Shown: positions 1 to 12,147, numbered from the stretch's first letter. The stretch is DNA of 64,000 bases from Crambe crambe (GCA_963924555.1 OZ004591.1:1612001-1676000); one strand, 5' to 3'. The notes: generated from the sequence alone by a model not told the origin. Numbers and translations: made by a program.

Positions 1-1892
1 GGATAATGGAAAAAATGTTCGAGGTTTGGGGGGAAAATAGAGTGGTTAATCAAGCCCAATAAGGTCGAATTACTGATTAACCACATGCTGCAACACCGTC
101 ACTTTCATGAAACCATCCCATGAAAGAGGGAGGGAATTGACAATAGTGGAAAGTCAGACAAGTATTGATGCTAAGAGGCAACCTGCCACAAGAACAAACT
201 CGCCAACACATATGTTCCACCCATTCCACACAAGAAGGGTTTTCTGAAGCAATTGCTAGAGTGTAGTTATTATTGAAAGCAAGTAGCTATACAAGTTAAT
301 CTTTGTGGCAAATCTGTATGAAACATATAACTAGTCAGAGCCTGAGGGCTTGAGGGAATGGGCACTGTATTACAACTGGTCAATATAACCATGCATGTTT
401 CACCAGTTGACTATAAGAATCAATAGCTACTCATCACCAAATTTCAGTCCTAGTTACATGTATGATCATGTCTTATAGAGAAATAATGCATGTTAAAATA
501 GCTAACTATACCGACATGATTACAGGTATACATAGTGTTAATGCATTAAGTAGAGCAATGGAAGAACTGACATACAAAGATTGACTACATACTAATGTCT
601 GGACATAAATATGCATTACAAAAGGTCTCATAAAACATCATGGCTGGAGGCACTGCTATGGCTGGTATGGCCATGGCCGTACCACTATTCAGAATTTGTA
701 TGTGTAGCTATAGCTACATGCATGCATGCATGTGTGTGTATGCAATTTGAATAATAACAGTGACTTATAAGTTAGTACATGGTATTGCCTAGATCATACC
801 ACCCCCTACTGATACTGTTAAAATAATAAAGTGGTTTGTTTTGAAAGTTATTATTTGTAGTGAATTAACTAGCTATAATATGTCCTCCAGTTTGTTCACC
901 TTATGCATGCATGTTTTGTAATGGACACCTGAAATAGAAGGTGGAGGAAATGGAATGCCATGGAGTTTACCAAGGAGCACTGCCACTGATTATCATAGCT
1001 AGCTACTATAGTGGCTGTGTAAGATTCAGATCTTCGTGGTCTCTACTGCAATGATCACTTAGCCTGAAGCTGATTAAATAGCTATGTGCATGTAATGCAA
1101 AATATATATTTTTTGAGGTTTCTCCTGTCCAGCAAAGCATTGGCTTGTTATGCTTTCAAAATCAACTATCCATGAATGTAGCTAGCCATAAGATAGCTTT
1201 ACAAACCATTTGTAAAAAAAAAAAAAAAAAAGCTCTTTGTTCATTGAAGAAAATCTATTGAAGAATACCATGCAGACCAATGTCATTGATTGATAGCATC
1301 TTCCCCATTGAAATAATATTTGGTTAATTTATATTTGGTTCTTAAGCACTTGGCTTCCCCACTTTTCAGTACAGCTGTCTCCACCCCTGCTCTGCCTGGT
1401 CTTCCTCCTGCTAGTCTACATGTGGCTCAGCCATTAATTCTCATGCATCTTTAATGGATGTGATAAACAATGACAGCAATTGCATTATGTAATGTTGGGA
1501 CACTTCAGGGTACAGGAATAACGGTTTCTTGAATACATGTTCTATTTGATGTTGAGTATAAAAATCAATCTACGTATAGCCATAGCTATACCCAAGATGC
1601 AGAGTTATAAATAACTTCTGGCTGCTGGCCCTTGGCCATTTCCATGCAAAATGGCCAAAAAGACAGCCATTTTCCAAATCATTAGGACAATCAATAGGTA
1701 TAGCTACTGTAAAAATAATCATAATTTATGTGTTTACAATAATCCTCACTCCATTACTCTAGACATGCACTTTTAAGAGTGTAGCTTAGAAGTAGAAAAG
1801 CTGCTACTGCTATTAGCTATTATGTATTGGAATTTGTAACATTAACATTCTTGCAGCAATAAAAAATGAAAGCCACATTGGGGCAGCAATAG

Positions 1893-4544
1893 TAGGGTCT
1901 GCAATATGAAAAATCGATATCCTAGTTTTGCATAACTTGCACCTGTTTTAAGTAGAGGGGGTTGAAGCTTAAACAGCCACACCTTCAAATCCTGGGTTTG
2001 TGATTGCTTAACAGAGAAATTCACTCGCGATGTACATTTTTGCGGTGTCAGCAAAAATGAGGTCAAGGGTCAAATTTGGAATTCAAATTTTGGTGGCTCT
2101 AAGTGTTGTGCTCACCTTGACTGCCAAGTTGCTTCAAATTGAGCTGCTATAACTCCTGAAACAGAGCCTTGGACCCCTTATTTGCAAGCAGATGAGTTAT
2201 CTTGGAGAGAACAATCAGCTGTGCTAGATGGGGGTCCATGAGAGGGCAATCCCTCAATGTTCAGTTGTTTGGGGCTTGGTCCAAGATATGTAATGATGAA
2301 ATCAGAATGAACCCAAGGGGTCCTTTGCCATCTGGGCAGTGTACTTCCAGTTGGTACAATAAGTGTGTGGGCATATAATTGATTCCAGTTGTAGAAATGA
2401 GTGCACCAACATATCAAAACTACAGGGAGCACAAACACTGGACCATGAGGAAAGGTGCAAGAAGGAGCATATTAGTTTTGGAGGACCCATGTTGGCTTCA
2501 CTGGTAGGCTACCACTATAAATTATTAGTTGCACAAAATCAAATCTGGTCTGTGTGCAGATGAAGCATCCCAAAATTTGTGTTGTAGCTAAGTGACACAT
2601 GCAAGGTCACACCTCAAATTACAGTTAGTATGCACCGAGTTATCTAATGTGTGACCTTGAAAAGTAAGCCAAAGTGCTCCAAAAGATATCTTTGAAGTGA
2701 CACATACAAGGTTACAGGTGTGATTATTTAAGGAAATCACATACTCCGAAAGATATCTTTGAATGACACGTGCATGGTCACAGGTGCGATCGTAAAAGGA
2801 AATCACAATTAGTATGTACCAAGTTATCCAATGTGTGACCTTGAAAGTGAAAGCCAAAATGGATGTATCATGTATACATAGATTGTTTCTTTCTTTGACC
2901 GTAGCCTTAGATGATAATTATTATAGTAACCGCATTAGTTCCTAGTTTAGTTAGCCCACACATGTAACATGTTCTCTCTTCTAATTATGCTACTTTAGAG
3001 GAGAAACACAAATTGTCAACGAAAAATAGACATGGCTAAGCAAGTAGGCATGGTCAAATCGTATAATAGCTTGGGAACAAAAAGGGAGTTTGCAACCCCC
3101 TCAAACCCCTCCCCTGGATTCAGCTCTGCTCCAGGAGGCTGAGTAAGAGTCAGGCCCACATAATTTTTATAGTGTGTTCATGATGTCCATGTAGAAGTGG
3201 TTCCGTGGTGTTGTAATCAGGCATATGCGCACTTGCATAATAATGGTGAAACAGATCATCAACATTGATGGTCTAGACCTCACATTTCCACCTGCAAATT
3301 CTTCTAGCATTAGGGATGCATTGGGGATTGGGCACATCTGAGGATACCACCTTTTTCTACACATTTGTATGTGTTGTATGGGTACCTCCCCCTTTCTTGT
3401 AACTGTTTGTCGATCAGTTTCTTGATCGTCAGGCCATAATAACTAGGAAATGGCATGGAGTGATAAGCAAGGGACAAACAAAACACGACATGCTCAACTT
3501 CACTGCTATACTAGATTCATGTTTGCTATGAATATGCACATACTTTGACACAAGCATCTCGGAGGGTACAACCACAGGATCTAGGAACAGATGGACAAAA
3601 CTAGCATAGCAATATTAACCACATTCTCATTTGCATTGCATGACTAATCTTGGGCCTATTGACATGAGACTATAGTCTATTATGTGAGAGCATAGTCTAG
3701 CTGCCAGACCTTTTTTTCCTTTCAAAATAATTGAAAATAGACTAGTGACGGCAATACCTCAGACCTACCTCTACACTGAGAAGTCACATTTCTAGTCCTT
3801 AGTAGCCACTGCCTTTTCAGGTACATTTGAGCAGACCCCTTCAGTTTCCCACTTCTTATTGGAGCTTCGATCCTGTGTACAGTTCCCAAACACCGGCCTG
3901 GTCTCCCAATTTTGATATGGGGATAGACTTCTGAAAACTTAGTGGTGAATTGTTATGCCATGGACAGAACACCATTTGGTCTTGCTCAGCCAACTGGAGT
4001 AGTTTGAACAAGTGTTGATATGTTAGTGCACTCATTTCTACAACTGGAATCAAAATTAAGGGGGAGTTACTAACCACACACCAACTGGAAGTACACTGCC
4101 TAGATGGCAAAGGACCCCTTGGGTTCATTCTGATTTCATCATTACATATCTTGGACCAAGCCCCAAACAACTGAACATTGAGGGATTGCCCTCTCATGGA
4201 CCCCCATCTAGCACAGCTGATTGTTCTCTCCAAGATAACTCATCTGCTTGCAAATAAGGGGTCCAAGGCTCTGTTTCAGGAGTTATAGCAGCTCAATTTG
4301 AAGCAACTTGGCAGTCAAGGTGAGCACAACGCTTAGAGCCACCAAAATTTGAATTCCAAATTTGACCCTTGACCTCATTTTTGCTGACACCGCAAAAATG
4401 TACATCGCGAGTGAATTTCTCTGTTAAGCAATCACAAACCCAGGATTTGAAAGTGTGGCTGTTTAAGCTTCAACCCCCTCTACTTAAAACAGGTGTGCAA
4501 GTTATGCAAAACTAGGATATCGATTTTTCACGTTGCAGACCCTA
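1893..4544. mobile_element. Non-autonomous DNA transposon with ~530 bp terminal inverted repeats
   Basis: The first and last ~530 bases (about 1893-2420 and 4015-4544) are near-identical inverted repeats beginning TAGGGTCTGC. The flanks carry GCAATAG on both sides (1886-1892 and 4545-4551). The duplication reads as 8 bp, AGCAATAG, if the last A is given to the flank. The 2652 bp element lies where unit 2 of the duplication has no insertion, so it arrived after the duplication. The interior (2588-2860) has imperfect direct repeats around a CAAGGTCACA-like word. No transposase frame is visible, so it depends on another element. The 7-8 bp duplication and the terminal bases are compatible with a hAT-like element; Mutator-like is the alternative. 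Confidence 0.85.
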
Positions 4545-4901
4545 GCAATAGCTACCCATATAGCTACTTCCTGATTCTCATGTTCACAAACCTCGAAGTA
4601 TTTGCATGGCCATTATGGCAAAACAAAAAAAAAAATTAGGAGCTGATAGCTAGCTATACATAAACTTAGTGCTTGGCTACATAATCAGGATCAAATGAAG
4701 TGTAGTAGCTATATCCTGCATTGTCGGTGGAATCATGGTAGCTAATCCATGCACTTTTCTACTTGAAGTAATGAGGAATCCAATTTTCTACTTGAAATAA
4801 TAATGAAAGTGTTTATGATGTCCCACTCCCCTATGACAATATAATACTCAGCTAGCCTAGCCAATCAGGAACGCCAGACTATAGACTAGATCATTTCCGG
4901 T

Positions 4902-4909
4902 TTCCGGAA
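4902..4909. promoter_or_regulatory. Palindromic TTCCGGAA site upstream of A1
   Basis: TTCCGGAA lies about 100 bp before the A1 start codon and is kept, with its surroundings, at 14604-14611 before A2. The core resembles ETS or STAT-type half sites. Conservation partly reflects recent duplication, so the functional call is weak. Confidence 0.3.
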
Positions 4910-5006
4910 CCATTTCCCCTGTCGGTCACTGCATGCAGAACTGTCAGTTCATGCTGCAGATATAGCCATAGAGCTAGCTAGCTAGCTAGTCTATGCCATT
5001 AAAAAG

Positions 5007-7295
5007 ATGGAGATAGCGACGGCGGTAATACTAGTTGCTGCATTGAGTACGGGATGGTGCAGTAGATCTACACAGCAGCAAGAATCCGTTGGTGAAAAGG
5101 AGGTGATCAATATATTGACCCTTCTGCCATATTACGATCAAAGTAACAATCCGTCATGGAACCATGGTAATGATGTACAACCAGCTCTGGACCTTGCTAT
5201 GGACCAGATTAATAACAATTCACAAATGCTGGAGAACTACACTCTAAATTTAATCCATGGTAATAGTGGCTGCGATATCTTGACTCAAACAGCTGTGGTG
5301 TTTGTAGAAAAGGTTTTTAGTCAGCATAGACCAGTGGGTATAGTGGGGCCAGGGTGCTCTTCTTCTACAATACTGCTTGGTCCGATCACCCAAAGATCAG
5401 AGGTGGGGCTAGTGATGGTGCATGGAGGTGGGAGTCCAACTTTGCAAAATCGCACAGAGTACAAATATCTCTTGGGCACTCTTGGGTCCACCATAAACTT
5501 TGTTCATAGCTACCTCAGTTTGATGAAAAAAGGCAATTGGAACAAATTGGGTATACTCTATGATGATTCACGTCTCTATTACTTGAATACTAAAAGGCTA
5601 TTACTGCAGGAAATTTCAGATAGAAACATGTCTGTACAATACACTTCAGCCGTAACACAAACCTACATCCCACTGAATATCATCCGGAAAGAACTGCTGC
5701 GGGTTATATTCATCATGTGTCCACTGGAATTAACCCAACAAATCATTTGCCTTGCCAACCACAGCCAAATTGCCTACAAGGATTATCAATTCGTAATTAT
5801 GAGTCACCTATTCCATGAACTTACAGAGCTAGTTAATTTCACCTATGATGGAGAGCGTTACGTCTGCTCAAAGGATGACATGGCAAGGACGCTTGAAAAG
5901 ATGTTTTTGATAACTTACAACCTCCAGCCGAGATATGATGACACATTACTTGTTTCAAATACTACCTATCATCAGTATCGGAAGTACTATCAGATATACA
6001 GAGAGAATGGGAAGTACGACCATTTGACAAACAATGGTTCTAGGAATATCAGCTATTCATACTGGGCAACATACTTTTACGATTCTGTATGGGCTTGGGC
6101 ATTGGTCTTAGATAATTTGACAAAAAAGGACCCGAGTTTTCAGGTCAACACTGCCACATATGGTAACTTGACTCGTTCAGATCTTATACTTGAGCAGTTT
6201 TACGAAACGTCATTTCCTGGAGTTTCAGGTGAAATAAGCTTCAATAGGACTACTGGGTTCGTTCCTCGGGAAACGAGAATTTACCAAATAATTAATGGTT
6301 CAAGTGATCATGTTGCTTCAATCAGTCCCAATGGAAGTTTGTATCGAGTAAATGAATGGATTCGTATAATGCAAATCAATGCTTCATTTCCTAATGAAAC
6401 ACTCAGAGAAAATCGTATTTTGGGTGCTTTCTTTTGCACGACTATTGCTGTGCAGTTCTTGATCGTTTTGATCCTTCATGTCATCACTGTGACTCATTCT
6501 GAAGTGGCATCTATTAAAGCTGCTAGTCTTAAACTTCATCATGTTACTTATATCGGCATCTACATCATCATAGTCGGGACTTTCATCCTTGCTCTTCATC
6601 CAGCAGCATCCATTGATGTTCACTTGAGGCATATATTTTGCCAACTGTTTTGGACCTGGTTTCTCCCCATTGGATTCACTCTTGCGTTCAGTCCCGTTGC
6701 TATGAGAACGTTTCGGATCTATCGAATATTCGAACATTATCTCAACCCTGGACCTTTCATTTCATCTCCTGTGCTATTTGTCGGAATAGGGTTTTTTCTC
6801 CTTCTGGATTTGGTGATTGCGATAACTTGGACATGTATAGATCCATTTAAACTGAGGGAATTTAACCGTACCACTAAAGGTGAGAGGGACGAAATAAGCA
6901 CAGTTCATGTCCGACAAGACTGTCATTGTATGCATCTTTCTACTTGGATCGCAGTCCTTTATGCATACAAATCTGCACTTCTCTTGATCGTTGCTACGAT
7001 TGCTGTCCTCACACGAAACATTGATAATCATTCCTTCACTACAAAGTCTCTGCAAGTTCTCGTATACCTACTCACCTTTGTGCTTCTTCTTGGCTTCACC
7101 ATCAACACTTTGCTGCAGTTTACTTCAATAGGTGACCATGATTATAATAGAGATTATCGCTTTTCTACAATTTCACTGACCATGAACATTATGGCTATTC
7201 TGTTCATCGTCTGTATATTTCTGCCTCCTGTCATTCCCATTTTGTCATCATGGTATGCCAAACTTCAGCGTAAAAAAAAATCTTCATCAGTTTGA
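5007..7295 (+). CDS. GABA-B-like class C GPCR, copy A1
   Basis: Single-exon gene of 762 residues that starts with a hydrophobic signal peptide (residues 1-18, MEIATAVILVAALSTGWC). Residues ~35-430 resemble the periplasmic-binding-protein-like ligand domain of class C receptors, with a GPGCSSST loop, and carry many N-glycosylation sequons. No cysteine-rich domain follows, as is typical for GABA-B-type receptors. Residues ~465-745 contain seven hydrophobic segments; TM3 runs into FRIYRIFEHY, and TM4 is followed by TWTCIDPFKLREF, like the WxxxDPL region of GABA-B receptors. The tail after TM7 is only ~12 residues (ending KKKSSSV), so the coiled coil used for GABA-B heterodimerisation is missing. 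The ligand is unknown. B1 follows 213 bp downstream on the same strand. The family call is firm; ligand and coupling are not inferable. Confidence 0.9.
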   Translation: MEIATAVILVAALSTGWCSRSTQQQESVGEKEVINILTLLPYYDQSNNPSWNHGNDVQPALDLAMDQINNNSQMLENYTLNLIHGNSGCDILTQTAVVFVEKVFSQHRPVGIVGPGCSSSTILLGPITQRSEVGLVMVHGGGSPTLQNRTEYKYLLGTLGSTINFVHSYLSLMKKGNWNKLGILYDDSRLYYLNTKRLLLQEISDRNMSVQYTSAVTQTYIPLNIIRKELLRVIFIMCPLELTQQIICLANHSQIAYKDYQFVIMSHLFHELTELVNFTYDGERYVCSKDDMARTLEKMFLITYNLQPRYDDTLLVSNTTYHQYRKYYQIYRENGKYDHLTNNGSRNISYSYWATYFYDSVWAWALVLDNLTKKDPSFQVNTATYGNLTRSDLILEQFYETSFPGVSGEISFNRTTGFVPRETRIYQIINGSSDHVASISPNGSLYRVNEWIRIMQINASFPNETLRENRILGAFFCTTIAVQFLIVLILHVITVTHSEVASIKAASLKLHHVTYIGIYIIIVGTFILALHPAASIDVHLRHIFCQLFWTWFLPIGFTLAFSPVAMRTFRIYRIFEHYLNPGPFISSPVLFVGIGFFLLLDLVIAITWTCIDPFKLREFNRTTKGERDEISTVHVRQDCHCMHLSTWIAVLYAYKSALLLIVATIAVLTRNIDNHSFTTKSLQVLVYLLTFVLLLGFTINTLLQFTSIGDHDYNRDYRFSTISLTMNIMAILFIVCIFLPPVIPILSSWYAKLQRKKKSSSV

Positions 7296-7431
7296 CCAAG
7301 TAGCTAGTTGTATTTTCCACTGCACACAAAAGAAGAAAATTCATTCTCACATGCTAATCTTCAATGTACAGATATGCTATAGGTACAGAGTAACGTTTAT
7401 TATGTTGATGACCTTTTCCTGCTGATCTGAG

Positions 7432-7439
7432 CCCCGCCC
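7432..7439 (+). promoter_or_regulatory. GC box before B1
   Basis: CCCCGCCC, a GC-box/KLF-type motif, lies about 70 bp before the B1 start inside a block conserved before B2 (17184-17191). A decayed version of the block lies after B1 (about 9895-10000). It stands out in AT-rich surroundings. Confidence 0.35.
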
Positions 7440-7508
7440 AAAATTTGGGATAATCAAAAGGGCTGCATTTGTCTGGTAACCTAGTCTCCAGGCGATTAAA
7501 CTACTAGA

Positions 7509-9800
7509 ATGAAGTTTATTTTCGTAGCCGTATTAGCAGTCACATGTTTGATCGCGGGATCGAGGTGGTGCAGTGGACTGCAGCGAGAATCAGAGAAAGA
7601 GGTGATACACTTGTTGACCCTTCTGCCGTACTTCAACCCGGTACCTGCCAACAATCCATCGTGGATCGGAGGGAACGATGTACAACCAGCTATGGACCTT
7701 GCCATGGACCAGATTAACAACAATTCACAGATACTGGAGAACTACACACTACACTTGATCCATGGTGACTGTGGTTGTGATGTTTTGAATCAAGCTGCAG
7801 TGGGATATGCACAAAATGTGTTTGGTCATCAGAGAACAGTGGGTATAGTAGGCCCAGGATGTTCTTCTTCGACAATAATGCTTAGTCTCATCTCACAAAT
7901 GTCAGAGCTGGGGCTGGTGATGGTGCATGGAGCTGGAAGTCCAACGTTGCAGAATCGCACGGAGTACAAATATCTCTTGGGCACTCTTGGATCCACCATG
8001 AATTTCATTCGTGGCTACCTCAGTCTGATGGAAAAAGCCAGTTGGAACCAATTGGCTATTCTCTATGATGATTCACGTCTCTATTACTTGAATACTAAAA
8101 GGCTATTACTGCAAACTATACCAGATGTAAACACTGTACGTCATATTTCAGTCGTAACACAAACCTACATCCCACTGAATATCATCCGGCATGAACTACT
8201 GCGGGTTATATTCATCATGTGTCCATTGGAGTTAACCCAACGTATCATTTGCCTTGCCAACAACAGCCAAATGGCCTACAAGGATTATCAATTTGTAATT
8301 ATGAGTCACGAATTTCATGAGCTTACAGAGCTAGTTAATTTCACCTATGATGGAGAGCGTTACGTCTGCTCAAAGGATGACATGGCAGGGACACTTGAAA
8401 AGATGTTTTTGATAACTTACAACCTCCAGCCAAAATGTAATGACACATTACTTAATGTTTCAAATACTACCTATCATCAGTATCTGAAGTACTATCGGAT
8501 ATACAGAGAGAGTGGGAAGTACGACCACTTGAAAAACAATGGTTCTAGGAATATCAGCTATTCATACTGGGCAACATACTTTTACAATGCTGTATGGGCT
8601 TGGGCATTTGTCTGATAAAAAAGGACCCAAGTTTTCAGGTGAACACTGCAACATATGGTAACTTGACTCGTTCAGATCTTATACTTGAGCAGTTTTACGA
8701 AACATTATTTTCAGGAGTTTCGGGTGAAATAAGCTTCAATAGGACTACTGGATTTGTTCCTCGGGAAACTAGAATTTATCAAATCAATAATGGTTCGAGT
8801 TATCATGTTGCTTCAATCAATTCCAATGGAAGTTTGTATCGAGTAAATGAATTGATTCCTATAATACAAATCAATGCTTCATTTCTTAATGAAACACTCA
8901 GAGAAAATCGTATTTTGGGTGCTTTCTTTTGCACGACTATTGCTGTCCAGTTCTTTATCGTTTTGATCCTTCATGTCATCACTGTGACTCATTCTGAAAT
9001 GGCATCCATTAAAGCTACTAGCCCTAAACTTCATCATGTTACTTATATTGGCATCTACATCATCATAGTCAGAACTTTCATCCATGCTCTTTATCCAGCA
9101 GCATCCATTGATGTTCACTTGAGGCATATATTTTGCCAACTGTTTTGGACCTGGTTTCTCCCCATTGGATTCACTCTTGCGTTCAGTCCCGTTACTATGA
9201 GAACGTTTCGGATCTATCGAATATTCGAACATTATCTCGACCCTGGACCTTTCATCTCAACTCCTGTGCTATTCATTGGAATAGGAGTTTTCCTTCTTCT
9301 AGATTTGGTGATTGCAATAACTTGGACATGTGTAGATCCATTTAAACTGAGGGAATTTCATCGTATCACTGAAGGTGAGAGGGATGAAATAAGCAAAGTG
9401 CAAGTCCGACAAGACTGCCATTGTATGCATCTTTCTACTTGGATTGCAGTCCTTTTTGCATACAAATCTGCACTTCTCTTGATCGTTGCTACATTTGCTG
9501 TCCTCACACGAAAGATTGATAATCATTCCTTCACTACAAAGTCTCTGAGAGTTCTTGTGTACTTGCTCACCTTTGTGCTTCTTCTCGGCTTCACCATCAA
9601 CACTTTGCTGCAGTTTACTTCAATTGGTGACCATGATTAGCTATAATAGAGATTATCGCTTTTCTACAATTTCACTGACCATGAACATTATAGTTATTCT
9701 GTTCATTGTCTGTATATTTCTGCCTCCTGTTGTTCCCATTTTGTCATCATGGTATACCAAACTTCGGTGTAAAAAAAATATCTTCATCAGCTTGACCTAA
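7509..9800 (+). pseudogene. GABA-B-like class C GPCR, copy B1, frame-broken
   Basis: Homologous over its full length to B2 (17266-19575), with the B-type signal peptide starting MKFIFVAVLAVTCLIAG. Two indels break the frame. A 10-nt deletion near 8612, relative to B2, removes part of the VLDNLIKK segment before the 7TM region. An extra AGCT near 9638 lies just before the segment corresponding to TM7. Together they change the length by -6, so the original frame returns for the last ~50 residues. The 7TM region is still well preserved, so inactivation is recent, or one of the indels is an assembly error or allelic. The 3' end (SSWYTKLRCKK) is A-like rather than B2-like, suggesting recombination. 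As read, the first frame would give a 368-residue secreted ligand domain without membrane anchor. Confidence 0.8.
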
Positions 9801-9894
9801 ATTTTATCGTGTTTTCCACTGCATACAAGGACGAAATTCATTCTCACATGCTTGTCAACTAGAGTTGCTGTTCATATTAAGTATTATTATTGGC

Positions 9895-10000
9895 ATGCCC
9901 TGATCAAGAAATAGGTAAAGGGATTTAAATGTACAAATTAGATTTAGTGATGACCCTTTCCTGCTTATCTGAGTCCCACCCAAATGAAAAAGGCCTGCAT
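9895..10000 (+). pseudogene. Remnant of a B-type promoter with no gene behind it
   Basis: This stretch aligns with the spacer before B2 (17088-17215). Shared blocks include the run around CAAGAAATAGGTAAAGG and the one around CCTTTCCTGCTTATCTGAG. No receptor frame follows. The GC box is mutated (CCCCGCCC has become TCCCACCC). It is best read as what remains of a B gene that used to follow an A gene here. Confidence 0.55.
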
Positions 10001-10976
10001 TGGTCATGTATTCCCCTACCTATTTACTATAAAATAGTATGTTTGGTTCTCTCAAATAACAGAGGATGAGGGGAAAAAATCTAGATAGCCTGCAGTTATC
10101 AACCATTCACAATCCAGTCCTTAAGCACAATGATGACAAGTGAGGAGAAGTGATTAAAGCTCGAGAAATAAATTCAATGAAGAAAAAAGGTGAGGTTGAG
10201 ATCAGTCAAGAGAGGACAACAGAAGGACATCAAAAGAAATTAGCTATTCAGACCATCATTCAAGTGAGTAGCACCATAATTCAACAGGAATCATCAGTCA
10301 TGAATCTTATGTACTGAACTTATGATTACATCATTATTATCATGACGTCATACTATTGCGATCATGTCAGCAGTTATTTGGTTATTGCTAAGCTAGTATT
10401 ATAGAGACGACTAAATGTTAGCTACTTTAATTGTTTGGTAACAGCATTGGGGAGTCTTCAGTCCTGAATCATATCTTGACCCTTGACCGAAACTCCGAAG
10501 AGCCGTTGACCATCTGACATGACCGCTACCGGAACAGAAAATCGATCTTGACCCCTTGACCCCCGGTCGCGAACGTATTGTACAGAGTGAATGGGAGTGA
10601 TATCCCCCTGTATATACCTACCCATTATCATGAAAAGGTGTTTGTGAGAACCAGAGTAAAGAATTAGCTAGCTAATGCAAATATTCTCCAAAAGAAGGTC
10701 TTGTTAAATCTTGTAGCTACATTTTTCACAGCAGGAAGATGACATCATTAAATTTGTGATGTCAAAATCCTTTCATCAACAGTTATTTAGTTGAGCTAAA
10801 AGGAAAGAACACCTTTCACGTGCTATAAGTCCCGAATAAGAGACTTCTTATTTAAAGGATGCCCAGTGGAGATGTGATGGAAACTTAGATGCCCATTCCC
10901 TCAAGCCCTCAGGCTCTGACTATGTTTCATACAGATTTGCCACAAAGAGACTTAATGTACTCTTTTATATATCAGG

Positions 10977-11164
10977 TCACTGTAAAAACGGGGGTGTCAT
11001 GGCAACATGTGCGAAAATGACACCAAAAATTTGTGCTACCATAACACCTAAAAGGTGTTGCTATGACACAATGGGGTGCCACAGTGATATTGAAAGGTGA
11101 CATTTTCGCACAAAAGAATACACCCAAATTTGGTGTTACCATGACACCCCCGTTTTTACAGTGA
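10977..11164. mobile_element. Short palindromic MITE
   Basis: A 26 bp perfect terminal inverted repeat (starting TCACTGTAAAAACGGGGGTG) bounds 188 bp whose interior repeats the word for GGTGT.ATGACAC in both orientations. There is no coding capacity. I could not identify a target duplication. Confidence 0.7.
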
Positions 11165-11758
11165 AGCTTAATCTCCTCGCAGCTGCTAGCTAAAAGTCAT
11201 TTTTTGTTGTTTTTTTGCAAAATATCAAGTGGGCATATCCAAAAGGGGTGTGGTTAGGTAGAAGTGGGCAAAATTTTTCCCACACAATATTCTCCCCCCC
11301 CCCCCCCCCCCCATTAAAAAATCCTAGACAGAACCCTGCCAGTTGACTATAAGAATCAATACTCATCACCAAATTTCAATCCTAGCTACATGTAGCTATG
11401 ATCATGAATTAAGATGTCTTATAGAGAAATTATATATGTTAAAATAGCTAACTAGCAACGTGATTACAGGTATACATAGTGTTGTATTTGATATTAGCTA
11501 ATGAATTAAGTTCAACATAGAGCAATGGAAGAACTGACATACGAAGATTAACTAGCTACATACTAATGTCTGGACATAGCTAAATGTGTATTACAAAAGG
11601 TCTCACAAAACATCATGGCTGGAGGCACTGCCATGGCTGTACCACCATTCAGAGTTTTTTTGTTTTGTTTTGTGTGTGTACATGCATGTGTGTGTATGCA
11701 ATTTGAATAATAACAATGACAAGTTAGTACATGCATGGTATTGCCTAGATCATACCAG

Positions 11759-11789
<31 letters not shown>

Positions 11790-12147
11790 AGCTATTATAT
11801 GTCCTCCACCTTATGCATGCATGCTTTGTAATGGACACCTGAAATAGAAAGTGGAGGAAATGAAATGCTATTGAGTTTACCAAAAAGAGCACTTCCACTC
11901 ATTATCATAGCTACTATAGTGGCTGCGCAAGATTCAGATCTTCGTGGTCTCTACTAAAAATTTTTTGAGGTTTCTCCTGTCCAGCAAAGCATTGGCTTGT
12001 TATGCTTTCAAGATTATATAATGTCAACCATCCATGGATGTAAACTATCCATAGATGTCAACTATCCATGGATGTAGCTAGCTAGTTATAAGCAATTGAA
12101 GAATACCATGCAGACCAATGTCATTGATTGATAGCATCTTCCCCATT

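Larger units (their letters stand above)
1..5006. other. Intergenic region upstream of receptor A1, repeat-rich
   Basis: I see no credible gene here. Positions about 401-1880 and 4560-5006 are the first copy of a segmental duplication and align with about 11339-14320 and 14350-14710. Examples of shared blocks are the stretch starting at 401, matched at 11340, and the stretch at 1318-1430, matched at 13796-13925. Positions 1893-4544 are a transposon described separately. Positions 297-364 are the reverse complement of 10890-10955, a dispersed or inverted repeat flanking the units. The short open frames in this stretch have no domain features and fall in repeats. Confidence 0.7.
401..9800 (+). 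repeat. Segmental duplication, unit 1 (receptors A1+B1)
   Basis: Unit 1 of a tandem duplication with unit 2 (about 11339-19500). The receptor genes, the A-B spacer and the upstream non-coding DNA all align between units. Unit 1 is interrupted by the long-TIR transposon at 1893-4544, which is absent from the matching place in unit 2 (about 14325). The left edge is near 401. The right edge is blurred by recombination inside and after B1. Confidence 0.8.

Noticed and set aside
3856-4233. 125-codon minus-strand frame in the unit 1 transposon
   Set aside because: Lies in the inverted terminal repeat and has no transposase or other recognisable motif.
6384-6737. 117-codon minus-strand frame, repeated at 8879 and 16088
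   Set aside because: Antisense shadow of the 7TM region in each receptor copy; its conservation follows the sense gene.
11563-11898. Gly- and Pro-rich frames
   Set aside because: Caused by a C run of ~29 bases in duplicated non-coding DNA.
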